Notes under the pieces: generated by a model
What the model saw: only the letters and a program-made list of their open reading frames with translations
What the model was told of the DNA's origin: nothing
Database searches by the model: none
Made by a program: the position numbers and the translations under genes
Shown here: piece by piece, positions 1-12,123 of the stretch
Layout of the letters: the number at the start of each line of letters is the position of its first letter
Position numbering within the stretch: the stretch's first letter is position 1
Origin: Torreya grandis
Lineage: Eukaryota; Streptophyta; Pinopsida; Cupressales; Taxaceae
Reading direction: 5' to 3'
Assembly: GCA_037957365.1 (NCBI GenBank)
Contig: JARHVA010004904.1
Location: forward strand, 124,001-188,000
DNA length: 64,000 nucleotides

Positions 1-70
1 ATATATATATATATATATATGCAATATTAAATAATCATGGGCTTGATTGGTGTAATCCCAATACATTACA
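1..70 (-). repeat. Element D 3' LTR, partial (runs off the window)
   Basis: A candidate start of the 3' LTR of the minus-strand gypsy element D. Read on the minus strand, a purine tract at 71-92 is followed at once by TGTAATGTATTGGG, the usual TG start of an LTR next to its polypurine tract. The first 20 bases of the window are an (AT)n microsatellite. Only the first 70 bases of the LTR are inside the window, so the second copy cannot be compared. The integrase of D ends only a short distance away, which supports the placement. Confidence 0.45.
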
Positions 71-92
71 CCCCCCCATTTCTTTTTTAAAG
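71..92 (-). other. Polypurine tract of element D
   Basis: On the minus strand this reads as an A/G run ending in seven G residues (AAAAAAGAAATGGGGGGG) immediately before TGTAATG. That is the form of a polypurine tract, which primes plus-strand DNA synthesis in LTR retrotransposons. It sits between the integrase end of D and its candidate 3' LTR. Confidence 0.5.
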
Positions 93-99
93 GTTTTAA

Positions 100-1380
100 C
101 TATCACAAACCCTAGTGGGGGTTTAATCTTGAAGAGGTCATTTTTAGGTCATCCATGCATAGTTGAAGGTTAAAATTATGTATACACTCATATTTTGAGA
201 AAGTGTAAGTGTTTATACCATTGATTCTATGGTTTCTAATATAGGTAAATCTCAACCCATAATGAAATACACAAGGAGGGTATTTTGAGCTCGATAAGGA
301 GGATAGTTTCTGAGCCAAAAACCATAAAATAGGTTGTCACCTATAACAGTGTAGACGTTGGTTAGATAAGCCCATAAGGTAGGAAATAATTATAAGTTCG
401 AAGTATGGCCAGTATATTTGAAAATATTTTTGAGGATTTTCACAATGGTTTTATTTGATGCCTTAGCTTCACCATTGCCTTGATGGTAATAGGGAGTTAA
501 CCATCTACATTTAATATGAAATTATGTACATAGGGATTTAACATCCTTATTCTTGAAGGAATTTAAATTATCATAAATTATGGTGGATGGGATGCCATAA
601 TATCAAATGATGTGATTTAGGATAAATTTGGAAATTTGTTTTTTGATTATGTGAGTGGAATGGCCTTGACCCAGTTAGTAAAATACTTGATAGTTATAAG
701 GATGTGTTTATGGCCATCATAATATGTGGGGTTAAAATTCCCTATGAGACTAATCCCCCATTTATAAAATGACCAAGGAGATGTGATCGATTGAAATTCT
801 TACGATGGAACGTTGATCAAATCACCATGTTTCTGGCAAGTAACACACTTTTTGACATATGTACATGCATCAAATTCCATTGTCGAATAGTAATACCCTA
901 TATGAAGGATTTTATTAAAAAGGATAATTTTACTAGTATGGTCCTCAAAAATCTTGTTTGTACATATTTTATTCATAATTTTGTTTCTCTTAAATTAAAA
1001 TAATAAAGGATTTTCCCATCATAACTATTATAATAAAGCATACCACTGAGTAGGCTATAATGGGAAGCATTGTGGATTAACATTTTTTTTGGGGATGGGA
1101 TAAGTCAATAAGAAGGGTATGATATTTGAGGTAAATTTAGATGTCATGGTATCGAGGGGAATCAAGACCAATTATTTTACATACCATTTCTAACTCTAGA
1201 ATATCATATGCTAGCATAATGAGATGTTCAATGAGGAACTAATATTCTTGGATGCTAGAAGACATTTTAAAAAGTGACCCAATAGTGGCCATGGCATAAA
1301 ATAATATGTTGTTTGATTGTGGCACTTGATCAAATTATATGTGTTTAAAATATGGCTTGAATTTTTCTACCATGTGCTCG
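100..1380 (-). pseudogene. Element D second RNase H tail and integrase (Tat-type gypsy), broken
   Basis: Decayed C-terminal pol of element D. Reading leftwards from 1380, the frame gives the end of an archaeal-type RNase H (motif AMATIGSL near 1230-1250). Next comes the integrase zinc-binding part (CTYVKKCVTCQKHG near 790-850) and then the catalytic core (KWGISLIG, later YYHQGNGEAKASN near 460-500). The integrase tail (FPTLWAYLTN) reaches about 170. The catalytic Glu of the GNGQxEA motif reads as Lys, and there are several stops, so it is dead. The left edge of the first part joins in frame to the sequence at 29948, across element C. Family assignment is firm. Exact ends are approximate. Confidence 0.8.
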
Positions 1381-1385
1381 TAAGG
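1381..1385. repeat. Target site duplication TAAGG, left copy (element C)
   Basis: TAAGG stands directly before the TGTATGC start of the element C LTR. The same 5 bases follow the other end of C at 29943-29947. Five bases is the normal duplication for LTR retrotransposons. Confidence 0.85.
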
Positions 1386-2554
1386 TGTATGCAATAAATT
1401 TGGATGAATCTAAAATTTATCCTACTAAGTGGATTATAAGTTTAGAGAAGGCAATCTTACCAAATAGTTCATTGCATAGTTATTTATATCGAGATGACAA
1501 ATTCAAATCTTCTAAACATGACTAATGGATACCTTAATACACAACACCACAAGAGAGGGTTCTAAATCCTCTAGGAAAATTATATTATGTAATAGGCCCT
1601 AGCTAGGTCTATAATACATAAACTAAATCAAATCTAGTGCTCACTAAAGCTTGTGTCATAAAGGGGGATAGTTAAACATATAAAATAAAACATGAAAGGA
1701 GAACTCTACTAAATTTAACGTAGAGGTAAACTAAGCAAGGAGAAAAAAAATCATCCTACTCCCTTATGAAATATCTATTTAGTAAATGAAAGAGTGAAAG
1801 TTAGGAATACTTACCTTGAATTGAACCTATAATGCCTTAATCTCTCCCTTGGATAATGATGTTTTTCAAGAGGTTTTTGTGGCTTTATAAGGATCACAAT
1901 ATATAAATGATCTCTAGGCTAAAAGAATCTTACTTTACATATAATACTTTCACACAAGACAAGTTTCTTTCCTTATAAGGCAAAACCCTAAGTAATGACT
2001 CCTCAAGTGTAGAATTAGTAAAATTATGAGCTATAATAATGAAAAAAAAATGCTCCTCTCTTTATAAATGAATTGAAGGGGGTATTTATATATAAGAATT
2101 GACCCTAAACCATCCCATGAATTTAGCCAAAAAGGTCATCCATGTGAATCTTGTTTGGTGGGAAGTATAACTGTTAGGCCTTGAAATAGATTGGTTAGGA
2201 AAATAGAGTTCACCAACATGCATTGAATTCCCAACAAGATTGACTAGGCTGACATAGTATTAAAATGAATAAAAAGGGGTGTGTGCTTAGTTAGGGGTTA
2301 TTTTAGAAGGTGAATTTATTAGAGGAGTGTATAACTTGGTTTTAATTACTTATGGAGTTGGATAAAAGTAACTTGTAGTGGGTTTAGGAAATGGTATAGG
2401 AACCAATAATATTGTAAAAAACCAATGATCTTCCCACCCCTTTCTTGGTGCACCCTTTAAGGCATGCACTTAGAGAGATTGAAGCTCAGTAGGTTCCTAT
2501 AAGGAATAATTTCTTAGTAAGTGGTAATGTTTATTAAAATATTGTGTGTATACA
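1386..2554 (-). repeat. Element C 3' LTR
   Basis: An 1169-bp LTR, starting TGTATGCAATAAATT and ending TGTATACA on the plus strand. It aligns along its length with 8200-8521 plus 29097-29942, with many substitutions, so C is an old insertion. The stretch around 1690-1730 is the uninterrupted form of the site where element A later entered the other LTR. Confidence 0.85.
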
Positions 2555-2566
2555 CATGCCTCACTT
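2555..2566 (-). other. Polypurine tract candidate of element C
   Basis: On the minus strand, CAAGTGAGGCA directly precedes the TGTATAC start of the 3' LTR. It is a short, partly decayed purine tract in the position expected for plus-strand priming. Confidence 0.45.
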
Positions 2567-5200
2567 GAATCTCATCGCATGTTACATGAGTGAAACATGG
2601 GATGGTGATTCAAGAAAGAACATAACAACACATGAAACTAAGCTATCTAAAAATGAAATACTAAAATTAATGGTGAAATGAAATGCAATTAATTAAAATT
2701 ACCATATACATACCTTGACTTACCTTTTTATTGAATGATTAAATGCAAATATTAGTCTTGATCATAGAGGGTCAAATACCTGCATTTAAAAACCTCAGGT
2801 ATACAAGACTAAAAATAAAAGTAATGTGTGCATACGTAGAATGGTCAAAGTAACAATGAATAAACCTCAAAACTCATTAAATTACTTAGAAAAATTGGTA
2901 AGCTAGGATTGTTAAGGCTAAATTAGAGCCAAAATATCGAGCATGCAAATGATAAAATGATGACCAATGAATGCAGAGCACACTAAATCTCATTTAGAAG
3001 CATGCAAAACATAAATGTCAAAAAGGAATGTAGAACATACTAAATCATGTTGGTAAGCATGTAAAACTTAAAATGAAAAAAAGGAATGTAGAACATACTA
3101 ACTCATGTTGGGAAGCATTTAAAACATGAAATGAACAAAAGTAATGTAAAATACACTAAATCATGTTGGGAATCATGCAAAACATGAAATGACAAAAAAA
3201 AATGTAGAATACACTAAATCACGTTGGGAAGAATGCAAAACATGAAAAGATAAAAAGTAATTTAGAATACACTAAATCACATCGGGAAACATATAAATCA
3301 TTGTAAGTAAATGAAATATCAATGAAATAAAATTATAACAAAGATATGTAAGAAAGTGAAAGGTAACCTCATGTAAGATAATCATGTTAAATGAAATATG
3401 AATAAAACATAAATGACTAAAAATGAAATGTAAGTCAAGATGTAAGAAAATCATGTCAAGTAATACATAAATAAAAAACATTTAAGAATGTCAAATGTTC
3501 TATGAAAGATAAATTAATTCCACAAAAATCAAATAATAACATGATGAATAGGTGAAAATCAAAAGTTATAAAGGATGAAAACTCAAACCTAGTGTTTTTT
3601 CTAAGATACGATGTAAGAAAACATAAACACATAATGAAATGACTAGAATGGAAATGAGATGGTCTATAAAGTAGATGGTGAAGGGATGTTTGTGAAGAAA
3701 ACATACTCTTATCCTTGGCATTACAATACAACTCACAAAATATAAACCAAGAGGCATAAATAGGTAGATGTGATCAAAGATGTAATCAATTAAAATCAAT
3801 ATCCAACAAGGGGATAATGGGAATAATTTAATGTAAATAAATAATTTGAGGCACTACATGGTTGATGTGAACATCTTTAGTAGGAATGAGACACACTATA
3901 AAAGTGAGCAAGGATAATAACTATTGACATCAAAGACTTAGAACACTCTAACTAATGAACATAAAGCTTGGGATAACAAGTCAAGTACATAAATCATCCC
4001 ATGAAGGATATATGCATGAAAATTAAAATATACCTACCTTCTCACAATGTGTTTCCTATTCCTTAGTACCCCTTACAGATACATGGGTCTATTACAAAGA
4101 TTTGGTACTTGTGTGATAAATTAGGTGGAACTATAAGTATATGATATAATGAGACCTCCTACATAAATTTAATGGTATATTGCACCTCAAAGGACCTCAT
4201 CTATATCATGAGGCCAATTGTGGCATTTGAGTCTTGAATAAGATAGGATATGTGCCAAATAAAGATAATAGCTTTTGGTGTGATCTGAATTTTAATATTA
4301 TTTTTTCCTTTTGATCATTGCCTTTTGTTTCTTTAATGATTTGGATTTTAACTATTTTAAATTTTTATGTGCCTCCTCCATATGGATTTATAAAACTAAT
4401 CATGTATGAAATATGTGATGAACACAAGAGATCTTCTAATTGGTCACTAAAGAAAAGGACCTAAATACCAAGGTGTCCATAGACTCCTATACTTACCCAA
4501 AACTTTGTGTGCAATCTCAAAAATAACCTATCTGTGACTCAAATAAAAAGAAATAAGGTTAAGATGGAGATCATGATAGCTTCATCCTTGTAATATCATG
4601 ATATATTAATCCATATAATAAGTGATAAAATGATGAATATTATTTTATCTAATCATAAGGAGGTAAAAATAGTGCAATGAAAGGGATGGGGCTATGCTTA
4701 TGATAGTCACGTCACTATGAAGTTGTACTAACATACAAAGGATCTAGTAAAATCACCAAATGAAAGTATTAGTTATCCCAAAAGAGGGGGAAAGTAAATA
4801 AGGGTAAAATGATCATAAATATACTAAGGAAAATAATGACATAAATAATTAAAATGATACCTAAGAACCATAAAGGAAATAAAGGCTGAATGTAATGTGA
4901 AATAAAACCAAAGAATCCAAAGGAAATAATGGTGTAAGTAAAGTGAAATAAAACCAAATAATCTAAAGGAAACAGTGGTGTAATTAAAATGAAACTAAAT
5001 TAAAATGAAATTCACAAAAACAAAGAGACATGAGATAAAAATGACAAGCAAAATCTATGCTTACATATATATCAAAAATGAGCATGTGAAATACAAGCCT
5101 ATATGTCTCAGAAGGTCTCTTGAAGTTGAATTTGTTTGTTATTATGTAATGTAAAATAATAATAGGCATCATAGGATGCACCAAATGGTAATTTTATGTA
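2567..5200. other. Element C 3' region, no gene seen
   Basis: AT-rich sequence of element C between gag and the 3' LTR. No protease, RT or integrase motif is visible on either strand. The only open frames are short and low in complexity. A 58-bp tandem repeat lies at about 2960-3300. Around 4850-4990 a short phrase (aataaaaccaaa) repeats two or three times. This is the place where pol would be in an autonomous element. Confidence 0.6.
2960..3300. repeat. 58-bp tandem repeat, six copies
   Basis: Six head-to-tail copies are marked by the phrase ACTAAATC (or ACTAACTC) at 2982, 3039, 3097, 3155, 3213 and 3271. The spacing is 57 and then 58 bp four times. Each unit also carries a CATGTTGGGAAGCATG-like phrase followed by AAAACATGAAATGA. 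The copies differ by substitutions and small indels. They lie in the 3' region of element C, where many long plant retrotransposons carry tandem repeats. Confidence 0.9.
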
Positions 5201-7069
5201 AGTATGGGCATTTCAATATGCCCCAAATTCTAAATTGACATGTGGATGGGTATCATAAGATGCCCCAACATGTGATATAGAATGAGGTGGAGTTAAGCTG
5301 TTAAAATGAATTGCATTAGGCTAACATGTGTAGTTGGAGATAGGTAAATGTATTGATATACTATATTTTTATGATGTTAAAAATGACATAATACATGTGG
5401 GAGAGGTCTGAAGGGATATATAATGTAAAGGAGGACCATTTAAGATGTGCTTTAGAGTGGGAATTTTAACTAGGTGATCCTTATGTTTATGTGACCTAAG
5501 AGGTTGAGGATTTATGAATACAACCATCCATTTGAAGTTATTCATGTTAGATATCATTTCCTTATTGGTGCAAGAAGATGGATCAAATATGGTTTAAATA
5601 ACATTAGTGGATGAGGTGGAGGTATGGGGTAATTATTGTTGGTCATTAGGTAAGTGATGTTGATGTGATTGTGATTCTTTATATTAGGCTTGTGATACTT
5701 TAATATAGTATTGATAGAATTATTGTGTAAGAGTATCAAGATTTAAATGTGGACCAAGAAAGAAGGTAAAAATGAATTGGTTAAGATCATGACAAGTCTC
5801 ATGATAATGACCTATCATATCATGCCACCAAAAAAACTTATTAGGATTGTACCATTTTGGAGTAGGTTGGAAGGATGAAAACTCATGGGTTTATAGGGTG
5901 GAAATTTATTCTTAAGTTCTTTTAGACTCAAGGGAGGGTGGGTTGGTTTAAATTGGTTGAATTAGATGCTCCCTTTTGATGTTAGGGAGGATTATATGAA
6001 TCAATGTTATGAGAAAATTATTGGAAAGGTTCCTTAGTAGTTGATTGAGGTGATTCAAATTGAAGCATAAGAAAGTCTTGCCTCTTTGATGGGTCTAAGG
6101 TTTCTTCTAAAGTTTTGGGGGAAATATCTAAACTTTGTATTGAATAAGAGATTTAAGAGAGATAAAAAATATTTATAAAAGACTCATCATTCATGTTATG
6201 TTCCACTTTGTGAGATAGAGACTTTTATCATTTGATGAAAGTGCGAGAAGATTCGTTAAGAAGTTTTTTGGAATTGATGAAATGGCTAAGGTAATTTTTA
6301 GGAAGGTTATAATGTTGAAATTATTTAACTAGAACATTAACTAAGTCCTTTGGTTATAAGATGGAATGTTGAGGAAGTTAATTATACCATTCAAGTACAT
6401 CACTAACAAAGGTGTTGGATAGGAGTTTGGTGGTAGAAAAGGTGTTAGTTTGGACCCATTCTTTATAAATATTGCCTAATATTTTGAGAAAGATAGCATG
6501 ATATTGAGTATCATTATATGTGATAGTTGGAGAGATGTTTCCAATGTATATAGAAAATTATATAAAATTTCATTTAGAAGATGTTGATTTTTTTTGTTAT
6601 TTAAAAGAGGTTGAGGAATGATATTTCCATCAGCATCTCTAAGAGGAGGAGGGACAAAATTCTAATTTAGTTTAGTCATTATGACTTGAGGTGGTTGACT
6701 AGTCATTTGTAATATATGAGATTGCATTTGCATCATTTGATAATTTTTAATTATTTGTATAACATTCATTTATTGAATCATTTGATCAAAACTTTGAGTT
6801 GTATCAATGGGAGGAATAGGATTGTTGGGTGGAAGAGGATTCCAAACATTAGAAGTAGGAGGAGGACTAGGGTAAGTAACATCAATTGTATTACAGTTTG
6901 GTTGATTTGAGGATACAAAATTTAGGTTACATGATGTAGTAATTAATTTGAGATTAGGGAGACACAAAGGAATAAATCGAATAGTTTCATCTGAAGTGAT
7001 AATATAAGTGAGATTATGATCTAAATCCTTGATTATGTAGTCTTATTTACTAATTATAAGTTGAAAAGA
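5200..7069 (-). pseudogene. Element C gag remnant
   Basis: A decayed gag, the structural capsid-like protein of the element. On the minus strand a frame opens with MSSFQLIIS at 7069. It passes through a proline- and methionine-rich stretch (VWNPLPPNNPIPP, later QMMQMQ) and then a capsid-like region. Near 5800-5850 there is a degenerate zinc-knuckle-like phrase (HDMIGHYHETCHDL) in the order seen in Tat-type Gag proteins. In-frame stops and shifts are frequent, many being TAG or TAA in place of Gln codons. No pol follows. I am fairly confident it is gag and less sure of the ends. Confidence 0.6.
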
Positions 7070-7089
7070 AGACATACTTATGAATTTAC

Positions 7090-8199
7090 TAGGTTACTAA
7101 ACTAGGTCAGCCACCTACTAGACAGTGTCAAAAAATTGAGGCAAAACAAATTAGGTCGACCACTTAGTGAACTAAGTTAGACACCTACTAAACTATGTCT
7201 AAAAAGAGAGGCAAAACAAACTAGGTTAGCCACCTATTGAACTAAGTCAGATATGACCTATAGAGTTGACCAAGTTGATCTAGTTGGTTTCTAGGAGAAA
7301 AATAAGCATATGAAATTATACTAGGTCAGCTATGTCCTATGGAGTCGATCGAGTTGACCTAGTTGAATTATGGGAATAATTATAGAAGTCTAAAAAAAAT
7401 ACTAGAATAAACTAGATTGACTAGCTTGATTTAGTTGAATAGGAAAAAAAAATAGATTGACTAGCTTGATCTAGTTGATTGTGTAATATAGTTTTAACTT
7501 AACTAAAAAACTAACAATAATAGACTAGAAATTTGAAGCACTGATTGATTTTATTGAGAAACATGAATGACAAATTGGGATAATTGATAAAATTAAATTA
7601 CTAAGTTGGTAAGAGTGAATCTAGAAAATAGAACAAGATTGAGAAGGCCGATTTAATTGTATTGTTGAGAGTGTGGAAATTCTATTGATTGGGTTGTCCA
7701 AGCAAGATTTGGTATTACAAAGAAAAAATATTTGAAACATAGTGGTTAAATAGAGTCAACAAGGTTTATTTACTCTATAAAAATCTAAAAACTAAAAAAT
7801 AATAAAATAAGACAAGATTGACTAGCTCAATTTTGTTAGATAAAAATTGAAAATTAAAAATTGCTAAATTAAACTAGATTGACTAACTCAATCTATTTGA
7901 TTGTAAGTGAAAATTAAAAAAAATATTTAAATAAGACTAGATCAACAAGATCATTCTAGTTTGCTGAAATAAAAACCTACAAATAAAAGATAAAACAAGA
8001 TTGACCAATGTGATCTAGTTGAATGTAAATCCTGAATCTACAAATAGAGTTAAGATTAGATCGACCAATTTGATCTAGTTAGTTGAAAAAGAAACATATA
8101 TTGAGAAAATGAAACTTAATTAATTGGCTTGACTTAGTTGACTATGACTGGAAAAAAATTAAAAATTCAAGGGTTAGATTCATGTCAAGTTCACTAGAA
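7090..8199. repeat. Palindrome array in the 5' leader of element C
   Basis: Between the gag start and the 5' LTR lies an array of imperfect inverted repeats. The consensus arm is AACTAGATYGA, a loop of about 3-5 bases follows, and then TYGATCTAGTT. Clear units are at 7262-7285, 7343-7364, 7410-7436, 7451-7476, 7814-7837, 7872-7898, 7936-7960, 7995-8020 and 8055-8080. Spacing is mostly 40-80 bp, close to 60 in the last five. At 7100-7250 the units are embedded in a longer composite repeat containing GAGGCAAAACAAA. There is no coding sequence here. Confidence 0.8.
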
Positions 8200-8521
8200 T
8201 GTATGTAACAAATTAGGATGAATCTACAACTTGTCTTACTTAATGGATTCTAAGCTCAGATAATGTAATCTTACCAAAAAATTCATTACATAGCTACTTA
8301 TATCAAGACATAAACAATTCAAATCCACTAAACCTAACTAAAGGATCTATTACTACACAACACCAAAGGAAAGGGTTCTAAAGTCTCTAGGCAAATGATA
8401 TCATGTAATAACCCTAGTTAGGTATAAAATACATAAACTAAATATAATCTAGTGCTCACTAAAGTTTTTGGCACAAAGGGGGATAGTTAAACAAACAAAA
8501 TAAAACATGTAAAGATAACTC
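8200..8521 (-). repeat. Element C 5' LTR, left piece
   Basis: The 322-bp left part of the LTR, starting TGTATGTAACAAATT and matching 1386 onward. It is cut at 8521 by element A and resumes at 29097. Confidence 0.85.
8517..8521. repeat. Target site duplication AACTC, left copy (element A)
   Basis: AACTC precedes the element A 5' LTR and is repeated at 29092-29096 after the 3' LTR. The uninterrupted site is seen in the other LTR of element C near 1705, where AACTCTACT is continuous. Confidence 0.9.
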
Positions 8522-9224
8522 TATAGACACCTAAAACTAGCCACTAATAACCTCAAACCAAAATTTTGACCAATTTCTATCCAAAATGCACAATTTGGCC
8601 TAAAAACACTAAAACATGTTAAATGATGTGAAAATGACATATTAAAATGCTGATTTTGGCCAGGGTATCCCTAAATGGGGTAATGCAATTTATGGGCAAG
8701 CTAACTTTAATCAATTTAGTTCGAGTCAAAATGCCAAATTTACACCTACGTGCTCTAGACTACTCTTTCCTATTAAATATTTTTCACAAGACGTGTGCCT
8801 TTGTTATTTGTTGTTGGAAACATTCTAAATGGGAATACACATCCAATGCATCTGACATGGACTTCTAATTCAAATTCAATCAAATTTAGGACCAATAACA
8901 AGGCATTATGATCAATTTGGGTAATTTGTGCACAATGTGGGTAATCATGCCTAAGAGATAATTAATACAAATAAAGGCCTAATAAAAAATTCCATGAAAA
9001 ATTGTTGAATAATTTGTTTTTGGAAATAAATATTGAATATCTACATCATCAAGTGACCTCATTTTTGGGAAAGACATCCCTAGGCCATAAAGGCCACAAA
9101 TATCATTCATGCCCTCCATGCCTCATCAATCCCTTCTTTAATGCCCTCCATGCCTCTTAATTGCCCCTTCTTCCAATACCATGATGAGGATAATTACAAA
9201 CTTAATTCCAAAAATTGAATTAAT

Positions 9225-9264
9225 CCTCAACCACACATCTCAATCTTGAGATAGACGGTTGAGG
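9225..9264 (+). promoter_or_regulatory. Double-stem palindrome upstream of the LTR TATA box
   Basis: CCTCAACC (9225-9232) pairs with GGTTGAGG (9257-9264), and inside it ATCTCAA (9237-9243) pairs with TTGAGAT (9246-9252). Four unpaired bases lie on each side and the loop is 2 nt. The same structure is intact in the 3' LTR at 28613-28652, although the LTRs have diverged. It lies about 25 bp upstream of the TATA box. Confidence 0.8.
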
Positions 9265-9289
9265 TTAACTATGATTAAATCCAAAAATC

Positions 9290-9297
9290 TATAAATA
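9290..9297 (+). promoter_or_regulatory. LTR TATA box
   Basis: TATAAATA in an otherwise GC-containing stretch of the LTR. The 3' LTR has TATAAATAGG at the equivalent place (28678-28687). This is the likely core promoter driving the genomic RNA of element A. Confidence 0.6.
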
Positions 9298-9702
9298 TAA
9301 GGCTTCACAACATCATTTTTAAGATTAACTAGTGCAAAGTTATAATTCAGGATTAGTTTCAAAAAGCTTCAAGCAGCTAGTGTTACAATGCCAAATTGAT
9401 TCCAAGCCAAGCCAAGCCACAAGCCAAAGGTGCCAAGGAGAGATGGAGGTTGTCAAGCTTCCATTGCCAAGGACTTCATGAGCACAAGCTGAGTAAGCCA
9501 CCAAAACAAGCATTTTAGAGCATCTAAGGAAGGTAAAAGATTTTTTTTTTTGCATTTTAGTTTTGTGTTTCATTCATGATTGTTAAATAAGATCTCCTTA
9601 GTGTTTAGGCTTAGAGATGTTATACTATTAGTGTATTTATTTCATTTTGGAACTAACACAATACTAACCATCCTCTCTTGAATCAAATTCTTAGATCACA
9701 TA

Positions 9703-9720
9703 TGGCATGCTGAGTGGGAC
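9703..9720 (+). other. Primer binding site of element A
   Basis: TGGCATGCTGAGTGGGAC begins two bases after the LTR. It has the TGG start expected where a tRNA 3' CCA end would pair to prime minus-strand synthesis. Element E has a clearly related 18-mer, TGGCACATTCGGTGGGAC, at the same place, which supports the call. I cannot assign the tRNA. Confidence 0.7.
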
Positions 9721-12118
9721 AAGATGCATCTCACACCTAAAATAAATCATTTTTCAACTCTAAAATATCCATTTTGACCTTTAAAACTCTTGAAAATTGA
9801 TTTTATAACTTTATTTTGCCATTTTTTGTTGCCATAGTTTTACACAGTAACCAACGTCGACAGGAACTACTAACATTAGTTACTTGGCTCAATCGACATC
9901 GATTAGCAGAAATGACATTGGTTAGATCTCAATTGGCCATTACTGACTTTGGTGGTATATAACTGAGGTTGGTCACTATGTTTTCTTAAAAACACAAACC
10001 CAAGAGCTATTTTAAAATGCTTGGTTTGGGGTCATACAGACTCCATTTTGGATGATTTTTTTTTAAAACCACATGTTTTATCCTAATTTTTCAAAATTTG
10101 GAATTAGTTTAGCTTTAAGTTTTATATTTTTTTTACAAAATTTGGAAAATATATTTAAAATGTTTCTAATCTGACATATTTGCTTTTGGGGTGATGCCTT
10201 ATGGGTAGAAAGGTAACCAATAGATATCAAATTTGATAAATCATGTTTTAGACCACCTTTTAAATGATTTTAAAATGAATTAAGAAAATTATTTTGGTGC
10301 TTAAAGTAACATTTAAGGTGCTTAAATAAGTGTTTTTATCATTATTTTTCAAAGTAACAACTAAGATAAAGGTTCAAATGAACACCACTAAATCTTTCAC
10401 TTGGGCTTAAAATTGAACACACTTATCATTTTTGTCTTCAATAGTTGTTTGATCTAATTTTTGTTTGGAAAGAAGATGGGTGTTGTGTGTATGCTCTTCC
10501 ATTTGTCCCCTTTAGGGAATCTTTGGAATCAAAAGCTCCATTCCTATTGCAAGTAGCCTAGTCCAAAGCTTAGAAAAAAAAGTAATCTAAAGCACTCCCT
10601 AAAAGCTTATCAAAGTTTGGATGACCTTGAAAGTGACCCTAAAGTCCTGCTTTCATGCTTTCTTTATTTTTATGCATCTTGGCTTGCGAGGGGGACTTCA
10701 TCATCTCTCAAGATTTCTTTAGGGAAGCTTTGACCTAGGGTTTCATCTCTTGGCATTGAATTAATTTGGATCCTTTGGAGTTGCACATGGGATGTAGTGG
10801 CACTTTAGACATCGCACTACACTGAGCAAATAAAAATATGTAATGGTTTCAAAAAAGACTAGACCTTTGTGTAACAAGCCAAGTGATACATACCAAAAAT
10901 CCATGCTTTTATTTTGTATTTTTTGATGTGAAATTCATTATTTAATTGATTCCCCTAGATCATTCAGAAACTTGTTAGATTTTAGACAAATCCCCACTTG
11001 CCATAGAAGTATTGTTGGTACAAGGTGCACCTCAAGGTCCATATCATAGTACTATCATTTGAAAGAAGGGGGGGGTGTAAAATCCCTACTATATAATGCG
11101 CATTTACTTTTGGATGAACACTTAAAATCTTCTCAAATGATGTATATTGATGGATTCCAATAGTACCAAGCAACCTTGTCAGCTTAGGATCTAAGGGTGA
11201 TTAATTAGTTGGTCTTGTCCTAAATTAAAGTCTTGTTTAAAGTCAAAACTTGGTGTAAAAAAATAATCCCAAACCAAACACATGGTCCTCATTTTTCTTT
11301 GAATAAAAAGGCATTATGCTACCTACATGAGATCATCCATTTGCCTTGTTCAAAGTTCATCAAAAGATTGAGAGTCATATAATCCACTTTGGTATAGTTA
11401 TACTACCCAATTAAGTCTAGACCTTTACCAAAGTTGTTTAAGTCCTTAACTTATAATTTAAATTTGAAATTACACCTTTATAAGTTGATAGGGTTGATGA
11501 GTTAAGTGGGTTCGCCATTTTCACTAAACTTGAGGGAACTTAGGTTTAATTTCTAATTTGGGTTGAAGGCTGTTTAAGACTCATAATCATTGTCTTTGCC
11601 TGATAGACTTAAGCCATTTTATGCTAAAAAATTTCGCTTTAAATCTATAGACCACAACATTTTGAGTCAAGAAAGGTAGTGTTATGATGTCAAAATTATG
11701 GAAAATGTCTTTGCCTTAGAGAGTCTTTGAAACAAACTTTTTTATCACACATTTTGGGTAGTATAGCATCATTACGCTTCCCAAATCATTTCAAACTTTG
11801 TTTTATATCCCTTTTGCATATAATTTCAAATCTATTTCTACATGTTTAGACTAATCCAAGTGTACTTTTGATCCTTTGTCTAAAGCATATTTATACTATT
11901 CACCTTTGTCTAGCTTTTTTATCAAAGGAACCAAGTTTTATACCTTTATTTATGAGAAAATAAACTATGGTTAAAGTGACTTTTATTTCATACCTTATAC
12001 CTAGTTGACCAAGTTCATGTCCAAGAATCGAATGCCTAGTGTTTGTTAGAAGTGTTTCAAATATGTTAGATTAAAAATTTCATCTATTTTCAAAGTCTAT
12101 CTTTTGACATCATTTGGC
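9721..12118 (+). other. Element A 5' leader, first part
   Basis: Untranslated leader between the primer binding site and the insertion of element B. No gene is visible. It begins with a cluster of five degenerate ACCGACGTCGGT palindromes (9850-9973). The rest is AT-rich with no other repeat that I can recognise. It resumes after B at 16377 and runs to the start of gag near 16679. Confidence 0.7.
9850..9973. repeat. Cluster of 12-bp ACCGACGTCGGT-like palindromes, leader of element A
   Basis: Units: CCAACGTCGAC near 9851, ACTAACATTAGT 9869-9880, ATCGACATCGAT 9892-9903, AATGACATTGGT 9911-9922, ACTGACTTTGGT 9942-9953 and ACTGAGGTTGGT 9962-9973. All are reduced forms of one palindrome. Most changes are C to T or G to A, as expected from decay of methylated CG sites. 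Confidence 0.75.
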
Positions 12119-12123
12119 CAAGA
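12119..12123. repeat. Target site duplication CAAGA, left copy (element B)
   Basis: CAAGA before the left LTR of B, repeated at 16372-16376 after the right LTR. It marks insertion of the copia element B into the leader of A. Confidence 0.9.

Larger units (their letters stand above)
8522..9700 (+). repeat. Element A 5' LTR
   Basis: 1179 bp, starting TATAGACACCTAAAA (the TG has become TA) and ending TTAGATCACA. It matches 27913-29091 end to end. It carries the promoter region of the element: a double-stem palindrome at 9225-9264 and a TATA box at 9290-9297. Confidence 0.95.

Noticed and set aside
100..1380. Integrase at the left end as the pol of element C
   Set aside because: It lies outside the LTR and the TAAGG duplication of C, and its frame joins the RNase H of D at 29948.
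2960..3300. A CRISPR-like array (six regular repeats)
   Set aside because: The units are contiguous 58-bp tandem copies without unique spacers, in a plant retroelement.
8647..8868. A 73-codon frame in the LTR of A, also present at 28038-28274
   Set aside because: It is open in both LTRs only because they are copies. It is not conserved in frame to the same end and has no domain. LTRs rarely code.
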